From Stigmatella aurantiaca (lineage in GTDB: Bacteria > Myxococcota > Myxococcia > Myxococcales > Myxococcaceae): a stretch of 64,000 bases of DNA. The stretch lies in NCBI RefSeq assembly GCF_900109545.1, contig NZ_FOAP01000010.1, positions 248,001 to 312,000 of the forward strand, read 5' to 3'. The position numbers were made by a program, and so were the translations under genes. Below the pieces are notes generated by a model. The model was not told the origin of the DNA. It saw only the letters and a list, made by a program, of their open reading frames with translations, and did no database searches. Below are positions 43,353 to 52,515 of this stretch, one piece after another; position 1 is the stretch's first letter; each line of letters starts with the position of its first letter.

Positions 43353-45596
43353 ATGCAGAGCAGTCAAGGATGGCTGAGGAAGACGTGGAGCGTGTGGCTT
43401 GGGCTTTGGCTGGCCGTTGGCTGTGGGCAGGCCACGGTGGAGACAGAGGCGCGGGCGTTGCGTCTTTCGCCTCTCTGGGGTGCTCAGGCGAGGTCCCGTG
43501 TCGCCGCAGGGAATGAACATTCCTTGGCGGTGCGTCCAGACGGCACGGTGTGGGCTGTGGGGTACAACGGAAACGGCCAGTTGGGGGATGGCACCATGAG
43601 TGACCGCCCGGTGCCTGTGGCGGTGCAAGGCGTGGGCGGGGTGGTGGCGGTGGCGGCGGGTGATGCCCACTCGCTGGCGTTGCGCTCGGACGGCACGGTG
43701 TGGGCCTGGGGGTACAACGGAAGCGGCCAGCTGGGGGATGACACCACGAGCCAAAGCCTGGTGCCTGTGGCGGTGCAAGGCCTGAGCGGGGTGGAGGCCG
43801 TGGCGGCGGGTTCCTTCCACTCGTTGGTGGTGCGATCGGACGGCACGGTGTGGACGTGGGGGGACAACTACTACGGCCAGGTGGGGGATGACACCACGAG
43901 ATGGCGCACGGTGCCTGTGGCGGTGACAGGGTTAAGTGGGGTGGTGGCGGTGGCGGCGGGTTCCTTCCACTCGCTGGCGTTGCGCTCGGACGGCACGGTG
44001 TGGGCCTGGGGAGCCAACTACTATGGCCAGTTGGGGGATGGCACCACGACGAGCCGACGCCCGGTGCCTGAGGTGGTGCAGGGCTTGGACGGGGTGGTGG
44101 CGGTGGCGGCGGGCGACTCTCATTCGCTGGCGTTGCGCTCGGACGGCACCGTGTGGGCTTGGGGGCACAACGGAAGCGGCCAGTTGGGGGATGGCACCAC
44201 GAACGGGCGCCCGGTGCCCATGGCGGTGCCAGGCCTGAGCGGGGTGATGGCGGTGGCGGCGGGCTACTCCCACTCGCTGGCGTTGCGCTCGGATGGCACC
44301 GTGTGGGCTTGGGGGAACAACGGAAGCGGCCAGTTGGGAGATGGCACCATGAGTGACCGCCAGGTGCCAGTGGTGGTGCAAGGCGTGAGCGGAGGGGGGG
44401 CCGTGGCGGCGGGCGACTCCCACTCGTTGATGGTGCGCCCGGACGGCACGGTGTGGGCCTGGGGGTTCAACGGAAGCGGCCAGTTGGGGAGCGGCACGAC
44501 GAGTCGGCGCCCGGTACCTGTGGCGGTGCAAGGCCTGAGCGGGGTGGAGGCCATGGCGGCGGGCGACTCTCACTCGCTGGCGTTGCGCTCGGACGGCACC
44601 GTGTGGACCTGGGGGGACAACGCCTATGGCCAGTTGGGGGATGGCACCACGAGCCGGCGCCAGGTGCCAGGGGTGGTGCAAGGCGTGAGCGGGGTGGTGG
44701 CGGTGGCGGTGGGCTCCTTCCACTCGCTGGCGTTGCGCTCGGACGGCACGGTGTGGGCCTGGGGGTACAACCCTTACAGCCAATTGGGGGATGGCACCAC
44801 GAGCCAACGCTCGGTGCCTGGGGTGGTGCCAGGCGTGAGCGGGGTGGAGGCCGTGGCGGCAGGCGATTCCCACTCGCTGGCGTTGCGCTCGGACGGCACC
44901 GTGTGGGCTTGGGGGAACAACTATTACGGCCAGCTGGGGGATGGCACGACGAGTCGGCGCCCGGTGCCCGTGGCGGTGCCAGGCCTGAGCGGAGTGGTGG
45001 CCGTGGTGGCGGGCGACTCCCACTCGCTGGCGTTGCGCTCGGATGGCACCGTGTGGGCTTGGGGGAACAACGGAAGCGGCCAGTTGGGGGATGGCTCCAC
45101 GACTCGACGCACGGTGCCTGTAGCGGTGCAAGGCGTGAGCGGGGTGGTGGCTGTGGCGGCGGGTTCCTTCCACTCACTGGCGTTGCGCTCGGACGGCACC
45201 GTGTGGACCTGGGGGTACAACAGAGACGGCCAGTTGGGGGATGGCACCACGAGTCAACGCAAGGTGCCTGTGGCGGTGCAAGGCGTGAGCGGGGGGGTGG
45301 CCGTGGCGGCGGGTGACTCCCACTCGTTGGTGGTGCGCTCGGACGGCACCGTGTGGGCTTGGGGGAACAACGGAGACGGCCAGTTGGGGGATGGCACCAC
45401 GACGAGCCGACGCACGGTGCCTGTGGCGGTGCAAGGCGTGAGCGGAGGGAGGGCCGTGGCGGCGGGCGACTCCCACTCGCTGATGGTGCGCTCGGACGGC
45501 ACCCTGTGGGGGTGGGGGGACAACGGAAACGGCCAGGTTGGCGATGGCGGGCCTACAAACTACGCACACACTCCCGTTCTCTCCTTGCTGTATTGA
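43353..45596 (+). CDS. RCC1-repeat lipoprotein
   Basis: The 747-residue protein has a type II signal peptide with lipobox AVGC (C24) and then 14 RCC1 repeats of about 50 residues; each contains a HSLALRSDGTVWAWG strand pair and a GQLGDGT turn. RCC1 repeats form seven-bladed beta-propellers, so 14 repeats would give two full propellers. At the DNA level the units (about 150 bases, some 153) are nearly identical in phase, which shows recent repeat expansion. GAGGGG precedes the ATG. Propeller proteins of this type bind other macromolecules. It is a cell-surface or periplasmic candidate; the partner is unknown. Confidence 0.92.
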   Translation: MQSSQGWLRKTWSVWLGLWLAVGCGQATVETEARALRLSPLWGAQARSRVAAGNEHSLAVRPDGTVWAVGYNGNGQLGDGTMSDRPVPVAVQGVGGVVAVAAGDAHSLALRSDGTVWAWGYNGSGQLGDDTTSQSLVPVAVQGLSGVEAVAAGSFHSLVVRSDGTVWTWGDNYYGQVGDDTTRWRTVPVAVTGLSGVVAVAAGSFHSLALRSDGTVWAWGANYYGQLGDGTTTSRRPVPEVVQGLDGVVAVAAGDSHSLALRSDGTVWAWGHNGSGQLGDGTTNGRPVPMAVPGLSGVMAVAAGYSHSLALRSDGTVWAWGNNGSGQLGDGTMSDRQVPVVVQGVSGGGAVAAGDSHSLMVRPDGTVWAWGFNGSGQLGSGTTSRRPVPVAVQGLSGVEAMAAGDSHSLALRSDGTVWTWGDNAYGQLGDGTTSRRQVPGVVQGVSGVVAVAVGSFHSLALRSDGTVWAWGYNPYSQLGDGTTSQRSVPGVVPGVSGVEAVAAGDSHSLALRSDGTVWAWGNNYYGQLGDGTTSRRPVPVAVPGLSGVVAVVAGDSHSLALRSDGTVWAWGNNGSGQLGDGSTTRRTVPVAVQGVSGVVAVAAGSFHSLALRSDGTVWTWGYNRDGQLGDGTTSQRKVPVAVQGVSGGVAVAAGDSHSLVVRSDGTVWAWGNNGDGQLGDGTTTSRRTVPVAVQGVSGGRAVAAGDSHSLMVRSDGTLWGWGDNGNGQVGDGGPTNYAHTPVLSLLY
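43500..45560 (+). repeat. Tandem ~150-base repeats encoding RCC1 units
   Basis: Fourteen units follow each other in the coding strand with a period of 150 bases (153 where an extra codon occurs). The core encoding RSDGTVWAWG recurs almost unchanged. Such identity makes the region prone to copy-number change and to assembly error. Confidence 0.85.
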
Positions 45597-45687
45597 AAGA
45601 GGGCCTCTCCGGTCATGAGTTCGCAGGTGACCTCACGCTGCTTCCTGGCGCTTGAGCGTCACCTGCACCGCAGAGTTAGAGTGAGGC

Positions 45688-46335
45688 ATGTTCGGCAAGA
45701 AAGAGCCGCCCTCCCGCTCCCAGCTCATCGCCGAGGCGGATCGCGCCCGGGCCCGGGGCAAGCTCAAGCGGGCCATTCAGGGCTACCGCCAGGCGCTGGC
45801 GCTGGAGCCAAAGGACCCCGCCGTCCACGTCAAGCTGGCCCCCCTGCTGGCCCGGACGAAGGAGCCCGAGGCGGCGCTCCAGAGCTTTCGCGAGGCGGCC
45901 CAGGGCCATCTGGACAAGGGCTTCGCAGACAAGGCCCTGGCCGTCTACACCCAGGCGGCGGAGACGTTCCCCGCCCAGACCGGGCTCTGGCAGCAGGTGG
46001 CGCGGATGAACGTGGAGCGGGGGCGCCGCGCCGACGCGGTCCGCATCCTCCTGCGCGGCCGCTTCTCCCTGCGGCGCAGGAACGAGCGCGCGGAGGCCAT
46101 CATCCTGTTGAAGGAAGTCCTGGCGTTGGAGCCCACGCTCTTCACCCCCCGGTTGGATCTGGCGCGGCTGCTGGCCCAGCGGCACTCGCGGGCCGAGGCG
46201 ATGGCGCTGCTGGAGCCCATGGAGAAGGCCCTGACGGGGCCCCAGCTCCGTCAGGTGCGCTGGACGATGCTGCGCGTCGCCCCGGGGGTGGGCGCCGGGT
46301 GGCGGTGGCTTCGCGCCGCCGTGGTGGGCCGCTGA
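45688..46335 (+). CDS. TPR-repeat protein
   Basis: The 215-residue protein has no signal peptide and carries several tetratricopeptide repeats: KLKRAIQGYRQALALEPKDPAVHVKLAPLLAR, FADKALAVYTQAAETFP and RAEAIILLKEVLALEPTLFTPRLDLARLLA. TPRs mediate protein-protein contacts. The end (RWLRAAVVGR) is basic. The gene is followed by an AraC remnant read in another frame. Partners unknown. Confidence 0.85.
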   Translation: MFGKKEPPSRSQLIAEADRARARGKLKRAIQGYRQALALEPKDPAVHVKLAPLLARTKEPEAALQSFREAAQGHLDKGFADKALAVYTQAAETFPAQTGLWQQVARMNVERGRRADAVRILLRGRFSLRRRNERAEAIILLKEVLALEPTLFTPRLDLARLLAQRHSRAEAMALLEPMEKALTGPQLRQVRWTMLRVAPGVGAGWRWLRAAVVGR

Positions 46336-46556
46336 GCAAGCTGGCCGGGGAGGGACAGCGCTGCGCGGGTCTGCTAGAGGGCCTGCGGCGAGAGCGCGCC
46401 GCGGACTTCCTCCAGCGCCGGGTCTCCATCGCCGAGGTCTCTTTTCTCCTGGGCGATGGTGAGCCCAGCGTTTTTCACCGGGCGCTCAAACGGTGGTGGG
46501 GCGTGAGTCCAGAAACATTTCGGCAGCGGCACGCCGCCGATCCCCATACAAGGTGA
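46332..46556 (+). pseudogene. Remnant of an AraC-family regulator (C-terminal HTH)
   Basis: A frame overlapping the end of the TPR gene reads LSKLAGEGQRCAGLLEGL followed by RRERAADFLQRRVSIAEVSF and LLGDGEPSVFHRALKRWWGV, then SPETFRQRHA and a stop. This is the second half of an AraC/XylS DNA-binding domain (typical form SIAEIAFLLGFSEPSAFHRAFKRWTG). The N-terminal effector domain and the first helix-turn-helix are missing, and there is no start codon of its own. It is a decayed gene end. Its stop lies four bases before the MaoC start codon. Confidence 0.75.
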
Positions 46557-46560
46557 ACCC

Positions 46561-47013
46561 ATGCGTTACTTCGAGGATTTTCAGGTCGGCCAGGTCCACG
46601 AGGCCGGGCCACACAAGGTGACGCGCGAGGAGATCCTCGCGTTCGCGCAACAGTATGATCCGCAATCCTTCCACCTGGATGACGAGGCGGGGCGCCGCAC
46701 CATCTATGGCGGCATCATCGCCAGCGGCTGGCACACCGCGGCCATCAGCCACCGCCTGCTGGTGGACTGTATCCTGAAGGATTCGGCGGGCCTGGGCTCG
46801 CCCGGCGTGGACGAGCTGCGGTGGATCCGCCCCGTGCGGCCCGATGACGCGCTGTCCCTGCGGGTCGAGGTGGTGGAGCTCATCCCGTCGCGGACCAAGC
46901 GCGACCGGGGCGCCATCCGGTGCCGGATGGAGCTGCGCAACCAGCAGGGTGAGGGGGTGATGACCCTGAACGCCATCTCCATGTTCTCGCGCCGCGAAGC
47001 CTCCATTGAGTAG
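46561..47013 (+). CDS. MaoC-family dehydratase
   Basis: The 150-residue protein is a hotdog-fold MaoC/R-specific enoyl-CoA hydratase-like protein. The catalytic motif shows as FAQQYDPQSFHLDDEAGRRTIYGGIIASGWHT, with Asp and His in the expected places. Such enzymes hydrate enoyl-CoA thioesters. No beta-oxidation gene lies next to it; the putrescine operon starts 55 bases downstream. Confidence 0.9.
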   Translation: MRYFEDFQVGQVHEAGPHKVTREEILAFAQQYDPQSFHLDDEAGRRTIYGGIIASGWHTAAISHRLLVDCILKDSAGLGSPGVDELRWIRPVRPDDALSLRVEVVELIPSRTKRDRGAIRCRMELRNQQGEGVMTLNAISMFSRREASIE

Positions 47014-47067
47014 GGCCGCAGCCTCTGGCTACAGTACGCGCGGATCAAACCCCAAGGAGGAATGCGG

Positions 47068-48216
47068 ATGCTGAACCTCAAGCCGTGGGCTGTGGGCGTG
47101 GTGCTGGCGGCGGCGGGGCATTCCCTGGCCGCCCCCCCGAAGCAGCTCGGCAAGCCGGAAGGCCGCCTCGACATCATCGCGTGGCCCGGCTACGTGGAGC
47201 GCGGAGAGACCGACAAGAAGTACGACTGGGTCACCGCCTTCGAGAAGGACACCGGCTGCAAGGTCAACGTGAAGACCGCCGCCACCTCGGACGAGATGGT
47301 GAGCCTCATGAACCAGGGCGGGTATGACCTGGTCACCGCCTCGGGCGACGCGAGCCTGCGCCTGGTGCACGGCAAGAAGGTGCAGGAGGTGAACCCCGAA
47401 CTCATCCCCTCGTGGAAGACGGTGGACGCGCGGCTGAAGAGCGCGCCCTGGCACACGGTGGACGGCAAGCACTACGGCGTGCCCTACCAGTGGGGCCCCA
47501 ACGTGCTCATGTACAACACCCAGGTGTTCAAGGAGGCGCCCACCTCCTGGTCCGTGGTGTTCGAGCCGCAGAACCTGCCGGACGGCAAGCCCAACAAGGG
47601 CCGCGTCCAGGCCTATGACGGCCCCATCTACATCGCCGATGCGGCGCTGTACCTGGCCAAGAAGAAGCCGGAGCTGGGCATCAAGGATCCGTACGAGCTC
47701 AACGCCCAGCAGTACGCCGCGGCGCTGGCGCTGCTGCGCGGCCAGAAGGCGCTCACCCACCGGTACTGGCACGACGTCACCGTGCAGATGAACGACTTCA
47801 AGAACGAGGGCGTCGCCGTCTCCAGCGCCTGGCCCTACCAGGTCAACGCGCTCAAGGCGGAGAAGAAGCCCGTCGATTCCACCATTCCCGCCGAGGGCTC
47901 TACGGGGTGGGCGGACACCACCATGATGCACGCGAGCGCCGCACACCCGGTGTGCGCGTACAAGTGGCTGGAGTGGTCGCTCAACCCGAAGCTCCAGTCG
48001 GCGCTGGCTGAGTGGTTCGGCTCCAACCCGGTGGTGCCCGAGGCCTGCCAGACGGCGGCCCCGGGGGGCACGCCGTTCTGTCAGAAGAACGGCTTCGAGC
48101 GCTTTGGCGAGGTGAAGTTCTGGAAGACGCCCGTCGCCAAGTGCGCCAGCCAGGGCACGTGCGTGCCCTACAGCAAGTGGACGCAGGACTACATCGCCAT
48201 CATGGGCGGGCGCTGA
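47068..48216 (+). CDS. Putrescine-type ABC transporter substrate-binding protein
   Basis: The ATG at 47068 is preferred over 47062, because AGGAGG is seven bases before it and only one base before the other; this gives 382 residues with signal peptide ending AAAGHSLA. The sequence matches YdcS/PotD-type periplasmic polyamine-binding proteins: DIIAWPGYVERG, YDLVTASGDASLRLV, and YQWGPNVLMYNTQVF. It also shows several C-terminal cysteine pairs that may form disulfides. It is the first gene of an ABC importer-dehydrogenase-transaminase operon. Polyamine (putrescine) is the predicted ligand, from the genes that follow. Confidence 0.9.
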   Translation: MLNLKPWAVGVVLAAAGHSLAAPPKQLGKPEGRLDIIAWPGYVERGETDKKYDWVTAFEKDTGCKVNVKTAATSDEMVSLMNQGGYDLVTASGDASLRLVHGKKVQEVNPELIPSWKTVDARLKSAPWHTVDGKHYGVPYQWGPNVLMYNTQVFKEAPTSWSVVFEPQNLPDGKPNKGRVQAYDGPIYIADAALYLAKKKPELGIKDPYELNAQQYAAALALLRGQKALTHRYWHDVTVQMNDFKNEGVAVSSAWPYQVNALKAEKKPVDSTIPAEGSTGWADTTMMHASAAHPVCAYKWLEWSLNPKLQSALAEWFGSNPVVPEACQTAAPGGTPFCQKNGFERFGEVKFWKTPVAKCASQGTCVPYSKWTQDYIAIMGGR

Positions 48217-48220
48217 GCGC

Positions 48221-49237
48221 GTGACGGCCGCCGTCGAACTCAGGGGCCTGCACCGGCACTACGGGGCGGTGCGGGCCGTGGATGACGTCTCCCTGGCCAT
48301 CCAGGACGGGGAGTTCTTCTCCCTGCTGGGCCCTTCGGGCTCGGGCAAGACGACGTGCCTGCGCCTCATCGCCGGCTTCGAGCAGCCCACCTCGGGGAGC
48401 CTCCTGCTGCACGGCCAGGAGGCCGCGGGCATTCCGCCCTACGAGCGTGACGTGAACACCGTCTTCCAGGACTACGCCCTGTTTCCGCACATGAACGTGC
48501 GGGACAACGTGGCCTACGGGCTGATGGTGAAGGGGGTGGAGAAGAAGCGCCGCCACGCGGAGGCCGAGGGCGCGCTGGAGCTGGTGGCGCTCAAGGGCTA
48601 TGGCGCGCGCCGGCCCGCCGAGCTGTCCGGAGGGCAGCGCCAGCGCGTGGCCCTGGCCCGGGCGCTCGTCAACAAGCCCCGGGTGCTCCTGCTGGACGAG
48701 CCGCTGGGAGCGCTGGACTTGCGGCTGCGCGAGCAGATGCAGACGGAGCTGAAGTCCCTGCAGCGCCGGCTGGGCATCACCTTCATCTACGTCACCCACG
48801 ACCAGGGCGAGGCCCTGTCCATGTCGGACCGGGTGGCCGTCTTCAGCCACGGCCGCATCGAGCAGGTGGACACCCCGCGGGGGCTCTACACGCGGCCGCG
48901 CACGGCCTTCGTCGCCCGCTTCGTGGGCACCTCCAACGTGGTGGAGGGCACGCTGGCCCAGCAACTCACCGGCTCGGCGCGGCCCTTCTCCGTGCGGCCC
49001 GAGCACATCCGCTTCGCGGGCGAGGCCGCCTCCGACGGTCCGAGCGTGGAGGGGCGGCTCGTGGACGTGCAGTACCACGGGTCCACCAGCCGCTACACGG
49101 TGGAGGTGGCCGAGGGCACGGTGCTGGCCCTGAGCCTTCCCAACGCGGAGTCCGAAGCCGGAGGCCCCCGGCCGGGAGAGCCGGTGCGGCTGACCTGGTC
49201 CCGCCAGGCCATGGTGGAGCTGGAGCTGGGGACGTGA
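48221..49237 (+). CDS. Polyamine ABC transporter ATPase (PotA/YdcT-type)
   Basis: The GTG at 48221 gives 338 residues. Walker A is GPSGSGKTT, the signature LSGGQRQRVALARAL, Walker B LLLDEPLGALD, and the H-loop YVTHDQ. A C-terminal TOBE domain (FSVRPEHIRFAG onward) is typical of polyamine and iron importers. It energises uptake by the two permeases encoded next, and overlaps the first by four bases (GTGA). Confidence 0.94.
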   Translation: MTAAVELRGLHRHYGAVRAVDDVSLAIQDGEFFSLLGPSGSGKTTCLRLIAGFEQPTSGSLLLHGQEAAGIPPYERDVNTVFQDYALFPHMNVRDNVAYGLMVKGVEKKRRHAEAEGALELVALKGYGARRPAELSGGQRQRVALARALVNKPRVLLLDEPLGALDLRLREQMQTELKSLQRRLGITFIYVTHDQGEALSMSDRVAVFSHGRIEQVDTPRGLYTRPRTAFVARFVGTSNVVEGTLAQQLTGSARPFSVRPEHIRFAGEAASDGPSVEGRLVDVQYHGSTSRYTVEVAEGTVLALSLPNAESEAGGPRPGEPVRLTWSRQAMVELELGT

Positions 49238-50166
49238 GCGGGAGCTCGCCGGGGGCAGGGGTGGGGCGGGTGCTCTCCAACGTCCTCTACCGGCGGAGCA
49301 CGCTGCGCCTGCTGCTCATGCTCACCCCGCCGCTTCTCTGGTTCGGCGCGGTGTACCTGGGCTCGCTGCTGGCCCTGCTGGCCCAGAGCTTCTACACCTT
49401 CGACGACTTCACCATGGCGGTGACGCCGGAGCTCACCTGGGTGAACTACCAGGCGCTCCTGGAGGACGCCAACGCGGACATCGTCCTGCGCACGGTGGGC
49501 ATGGCCTGCGCGGTGACGGTGGCCTCCGCGTTGCTGGCCTTCCCCATCGCCTACTATGGGGCGCGCTACGCGCACGGCTGGCGCAAGGGCTTCTTCTACG
49601 TGGCGGTGATGCTACCCATGTGGGCCAGCTACATCGTCAAGGCGTACGCCTGGACGGTCATCCTCACCCGGGGCGGCATCCTCTACTGGCTGGTGGGCAA
49701 GCTGGGCCTGCTGCCCGCGCTGGAGTGGCTGCTGGAGGTTCCCGCCGTGGGGGGCACCTCGCTGTCCACCTCGCACCTGGGGCGCTTCCTGGTGTTCACC
49801 TACGTGTGGCTGCCCTTCATGATCCTCCCGGTGCAGGCGGCCATCGAGCGCGTGCCGCCCCAGCTCTTGCAGGCCTCGGCGGACCTGGGCGCGCGTCCGG
49901 TGCAGACGTTCCGCACGGTGCTGCTGCCGCTGGCGTTTCCCGGCGTGGTGGCGGGCTCCATCTTCACCTTCTCGCTCACGCTCGGTGACTTCATCATCCC
50001 GCAGCTCATCGGGCCCTCGGGCCTCTTCATTGGCTCCATGGTCAACACGATGCAGGGCTCGGTGGGGAACCTGCCCCTGGCGGCGGCCTTCACCGGGGTG
50101 CCCATCCTCATCATCGCCGTCTACCTGTCGCTGGCCCGGCGCCTGGGGGCCTTCGATGCGCTCTGA
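49234..50166 (+). CDS. Polyamine ABC transporter permease (PotB/YdcU-type)
   Basis: The 310-residue integral membrane protein has six predicted helices and the binding-protein-dependent permease motif EAA-loop [33 protein letters not shown]. It starts at a GTG overlapping the ATPase stop by four bases, so translation is coupled. It forms the channel with the second permease. Confidence 0.93.
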   Translation: MSGSSPGAGVGRVLSNVLYRRSTLRLLLMLTPPLLWFGAVYLGSLLALLAQSFYTFDDFTMAVTPELTWVNYQALLEDANADIVLRTVGMACAVTVASALLAFPIAYYGARYAHGWRKGFFYVAVMLPMWASYIVKAYAWTVILTRGGILYWLVGKLGLLPALEWLLEVPAVGGTSLSTSHLGRFLVFTYVWLPFMILPVQAAIERVPPQLLQASADLGARPVQTFRTVLLPLAFPGVVAGSIFTFSLTLGDFIIPQLIGPSGLFIGSMVNTMQGSVGNLPLAAAFTGVPILIIAVYLSLARRLGAFDAL

Positions 50167-50983
50167 GGACACCTCCTCCCTCGCGCCGCGTGCCCCCCGG
50201 TGGCTGGCCGTGCTGGCCTGGGGCGGGCTCGCCTTCCTGCACTTCCCCATCGCCGTGGTGTGCCTCTACGCCTTCAACACGGAGGAGAGCGCCTTCAGCT
50301 TCCCGCTCCAGGGCTTCACCCTGCGCTGGTTCCGGGTGGCGCTGGAGCGCGAGGACGTGCTGCAGGCCATCTTCCTGTCCCTGCGCGTGGCGGCGGCGGC
50401 CACGGTGCTCGCCCTGGTGCTCGGCACGCTGGCGGCCCTGGTGCTGGCACGCCGCCGGTTCTTTGGCCGCGAGGCCCTCACGCTGATGTTCGCGCTGCCC
50501 ATCGCGCTGCCGGGCATCATCACCGGCATCGCGCTGCTGTCGGCCTTCCGGCTGGCGGAGGTGTCCCTGGGCTTCTGGACCATCGCGGCCGGGCACGGCA
50601 CGTTCTGCCTGGTGGTGGTCTACAACAACGTCGTCGCCCGGCTGCGGCGCACCCCGCACACGCTCGTGGAGGCCTCCATGGACCTGGGGGCCGATGGCCT
50701 GCAGACCTTCCGCTACGTGCTGCTGCCGCAGATGGCCACCGCGCTGCTGGCCGGCGGCATCCTCGCCTTCGCCTTGAGCTTCGATGAAATCATCGTCACC
50801 ACCTTCACGGCGGGCCACGAGCGCACGCTGCCCATCTGGATGCTCAACCAGCTGGGCAGGCCGCGCGATGTGCCGGTGACGAACGTGGTGGCGATGGTGG
50901 TGATGTTCGTGACGGCCGTGCCGCTGCTCCTGGCCTGGCGCCTTACCCGGGGCACCGAGCAGGTGGCCGGCAGCGGCAAGTGA
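50156..50983 (+). CDS. Polyamine ABC transporter permease (PotC/YdcV-type)
   Basis: The ATG at 50156 lies inside the end of the first permease gene (11-base overlap) and gives 275 residues. Six membrane helices and the EAA loop [32 protein letters not shown] are visible, with [15 protein letters not shown] in the following helix. It pairs with the upstream permease. The N-terminal region is shorter than in some homologues, but the core is complete. Confidence 0.93.
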   Translation: MRSEDTSSLAPRAPRWLAVLAWGGLAFLHFPIAVVCLYAFNTEESAFSFPLQGFTLRWFRVALEREDVLQAIFLSLRVAAAATVLALVLGTLAALVLARRRFFGREALTLMFALPIALPGIITGIALLSAFRLAEVSLGFWTIAAGHGTFCLVVVYNNVVARLRRTPHTLVEASMDLGADGLQTFRYVLLPQMATALLAGGILAFALSFDEIIVTTFTAGHERTLPIWMLNQLGRPRDVPVTNVVAMVVMFVTAVPLLLAWRLTRGTEQVAGSGK

Positions 50984-51039
50984 CTTTCAACCCCAACGGG
51001 CCCGCAGGGGCCCCCTCTCGTGGCACCCAGGAGACCCCC

Positions 51040-52479
51040 ATGGATGGCAAGCAACTCGATGGCAAGCAATTCATCGACGGGCAGTTCGTGGCGGGCGAGG
51101 GCTCGGTGGAGGACATCCTCGCCCCGGCCACCGGCGAGGTGATCGCCCGCGTGGCGGAGGCCTCGGCCGCCCAGATTCAGGCCGCGGTGAAGGCCGCCGA
51201 GAAGGCCTTTCCCGGCTGGTCCCGCACCCCGCCGAAGGACCGCGCCACGCTGCTGCTCAAGCTCGCGGATGCCATCGAGGCCCAGGGGGCGGAGTTCGCC
51301 CGGCTGGAGTCGCGCAACTGCGGCAAGCCGTACACCGCGGCCCTCAACGATGAGATTCCGGCGGTGGCGGACGTGTTCCGCTTCTTCGCGGGCGCGGCGC
51401 GCTGCATGACGGGCCTGGCCACGGGCGAGTACGCCGCGGGCTACACGAGCATGATCCGCCGGGACGCGGTGGGCGTGGTGGCCTCCATCGCCCCGTGGAA
51501 CTACCCGCTGATGATGGCGGCGTGGAAGCTGGGCCCGGCGGTGGCCGCGGGCAACACGGTGGTCATCAAGCCCTCGGAGCAGACGCCGCTGACGCTGCTG
51601 AAGCTCGCCGAGCTCATCGCGGGGCTGTTCCCGCCCGGTGTCATCAACGTGGTGACGGGGCGCGGGGAGACCGTGGGGGCGCCGCTCATCAGCCAGCCGC
51701 AGGTGCGGATGATTTCCCTCACCGGCGACGTAGCCACGGGCCAGAAGGTGCTCCAGGCCGCCTCGCAGGGCGTCAAGCGCACGCACCTGGAGCTGGGCGG
51801 CAAGGCCCCCGTCATCGTCTTCGACGACGCGGACCTGGCCAGCGTGGTGGCCGGGGTGCGCACCTTCGGCTTCTACAACGCGGGCCAGGACTGCACCGCC
51901 GCGTGCCGCATCTACGCGGGGCCCAAGGTGTATGACCGGCTGGTGGCGGACCTGACGAGCGCCGTGTCCTCCATCCAGGTGGGTGGCCCGGACGGGCAGG
52001 GTGTGGAGATGGGGCCGCTCATCTCCGAGAAGCAGCGCCAGCGCGTGGCGAGCTTCGTGGAGCGGGCCTCGCGCGAGAAGCACATCGAAGTGACGACGGG
52101 CGGCAAGTCCGGGGCGGGGGGCGGCTTCTTCTATGCGCCCACGGTGGTGGCGGGGGCGCGGCAGGAGGATGAAATCGTCCGCCGGGAGGTGTTCGGCCCG
52201 GTGGTCTCCGTGACGCGCTTCTCGGACCCGGCCGAGGCGATTGCCTGGGCGAACGACTCGGACTACGGGCTGGCCAGCTCCGTGTGGAGCCAGGACATCG
52301 GCAAGGCCATGAGGGTGGCCGCCGAACTCCAGTACGGTTGCACGTGGATCAACTCCCACTTCATGCTGGTGAGCGAGATGCCCCACGGCGGCATGAAGCG
52401 CTCGGGGTATGGCAAGGACTTGTCCATGTATGCGCTGGAGGACTACACGACGGTCCGCCACGTGATGGTGAAGTACTGA
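51040..52479 (+). CDS. patD: Gamma-aminobutyraldehyde dehydrogenase
   Basis: The ATG at 51040 follows AGGAG by six bases and is preferred over a GTG-type start at 50980; this gives 479 residues. The catalytic glutamate is E251 (HLELGGKAP) and the nucleophile is C285 (AGQDCTAA). SIAPWNYPL binds NAD. It matches YdcW/PatD-type dehydrogenases that oxidise 4-aminobutyraldehyde to GABA. Its place after a polyamine importer and before a GABA transaminase supports this. A betaine-aldehyde-type substrate remains possible. Confidence 0.88.
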   Translation: MDGKQLDGKQFIDGQFVAGEGSVEDILAPATGEVIARVAEASAAQIQAAVKAAEKAFPGWSRTPPKDRATLLLKLADAIEAQGAEFARLESRNCGKPYTAALNDEIPAVADVFRFFAGAARCMTGLATGEYAAGYTSMIRRDAVGVVASIAPWNYPLMMAAWKLGPAVAAGNTVVIKPSEQTPLTLLKLAELIAGLFPPGVINVVTGRGETVGAPLISQPQVRMISLTGDVATGQKVLQAASQGVKRTHLELGGKAPVIVFDDADLASVVAGVRTFGFYNAGQDCTAACRIYAGPKVYDRLVADLTSAVSSIQVGGPDGQGVEMGPLISEKQRQRVASFVERASREKHIEVTTGGKSGAGGGFFYAPTVVAGARQEDEIVRREVFGPVVSVTRFSDPAEAIAWANDSDYGLASSVWSQDIGKAMRVAAELQYGCTWINSHFMLVSEMPHGGMKRSGYGKDLSMYALEDYTTVRHVMVKY

Positions 52480-52515
52480 GGGCCCGGGAGCGGACCCACA
52501 CAAGGGGGTTGCCAG

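Noticed and set aside
43500..45560. Regular repeats that might be taken for a CRISPR array.
   Set aside because: The period is about 150 bases without unique spacers, the repeats code for RCC1 units in frame and no cas gene is present.
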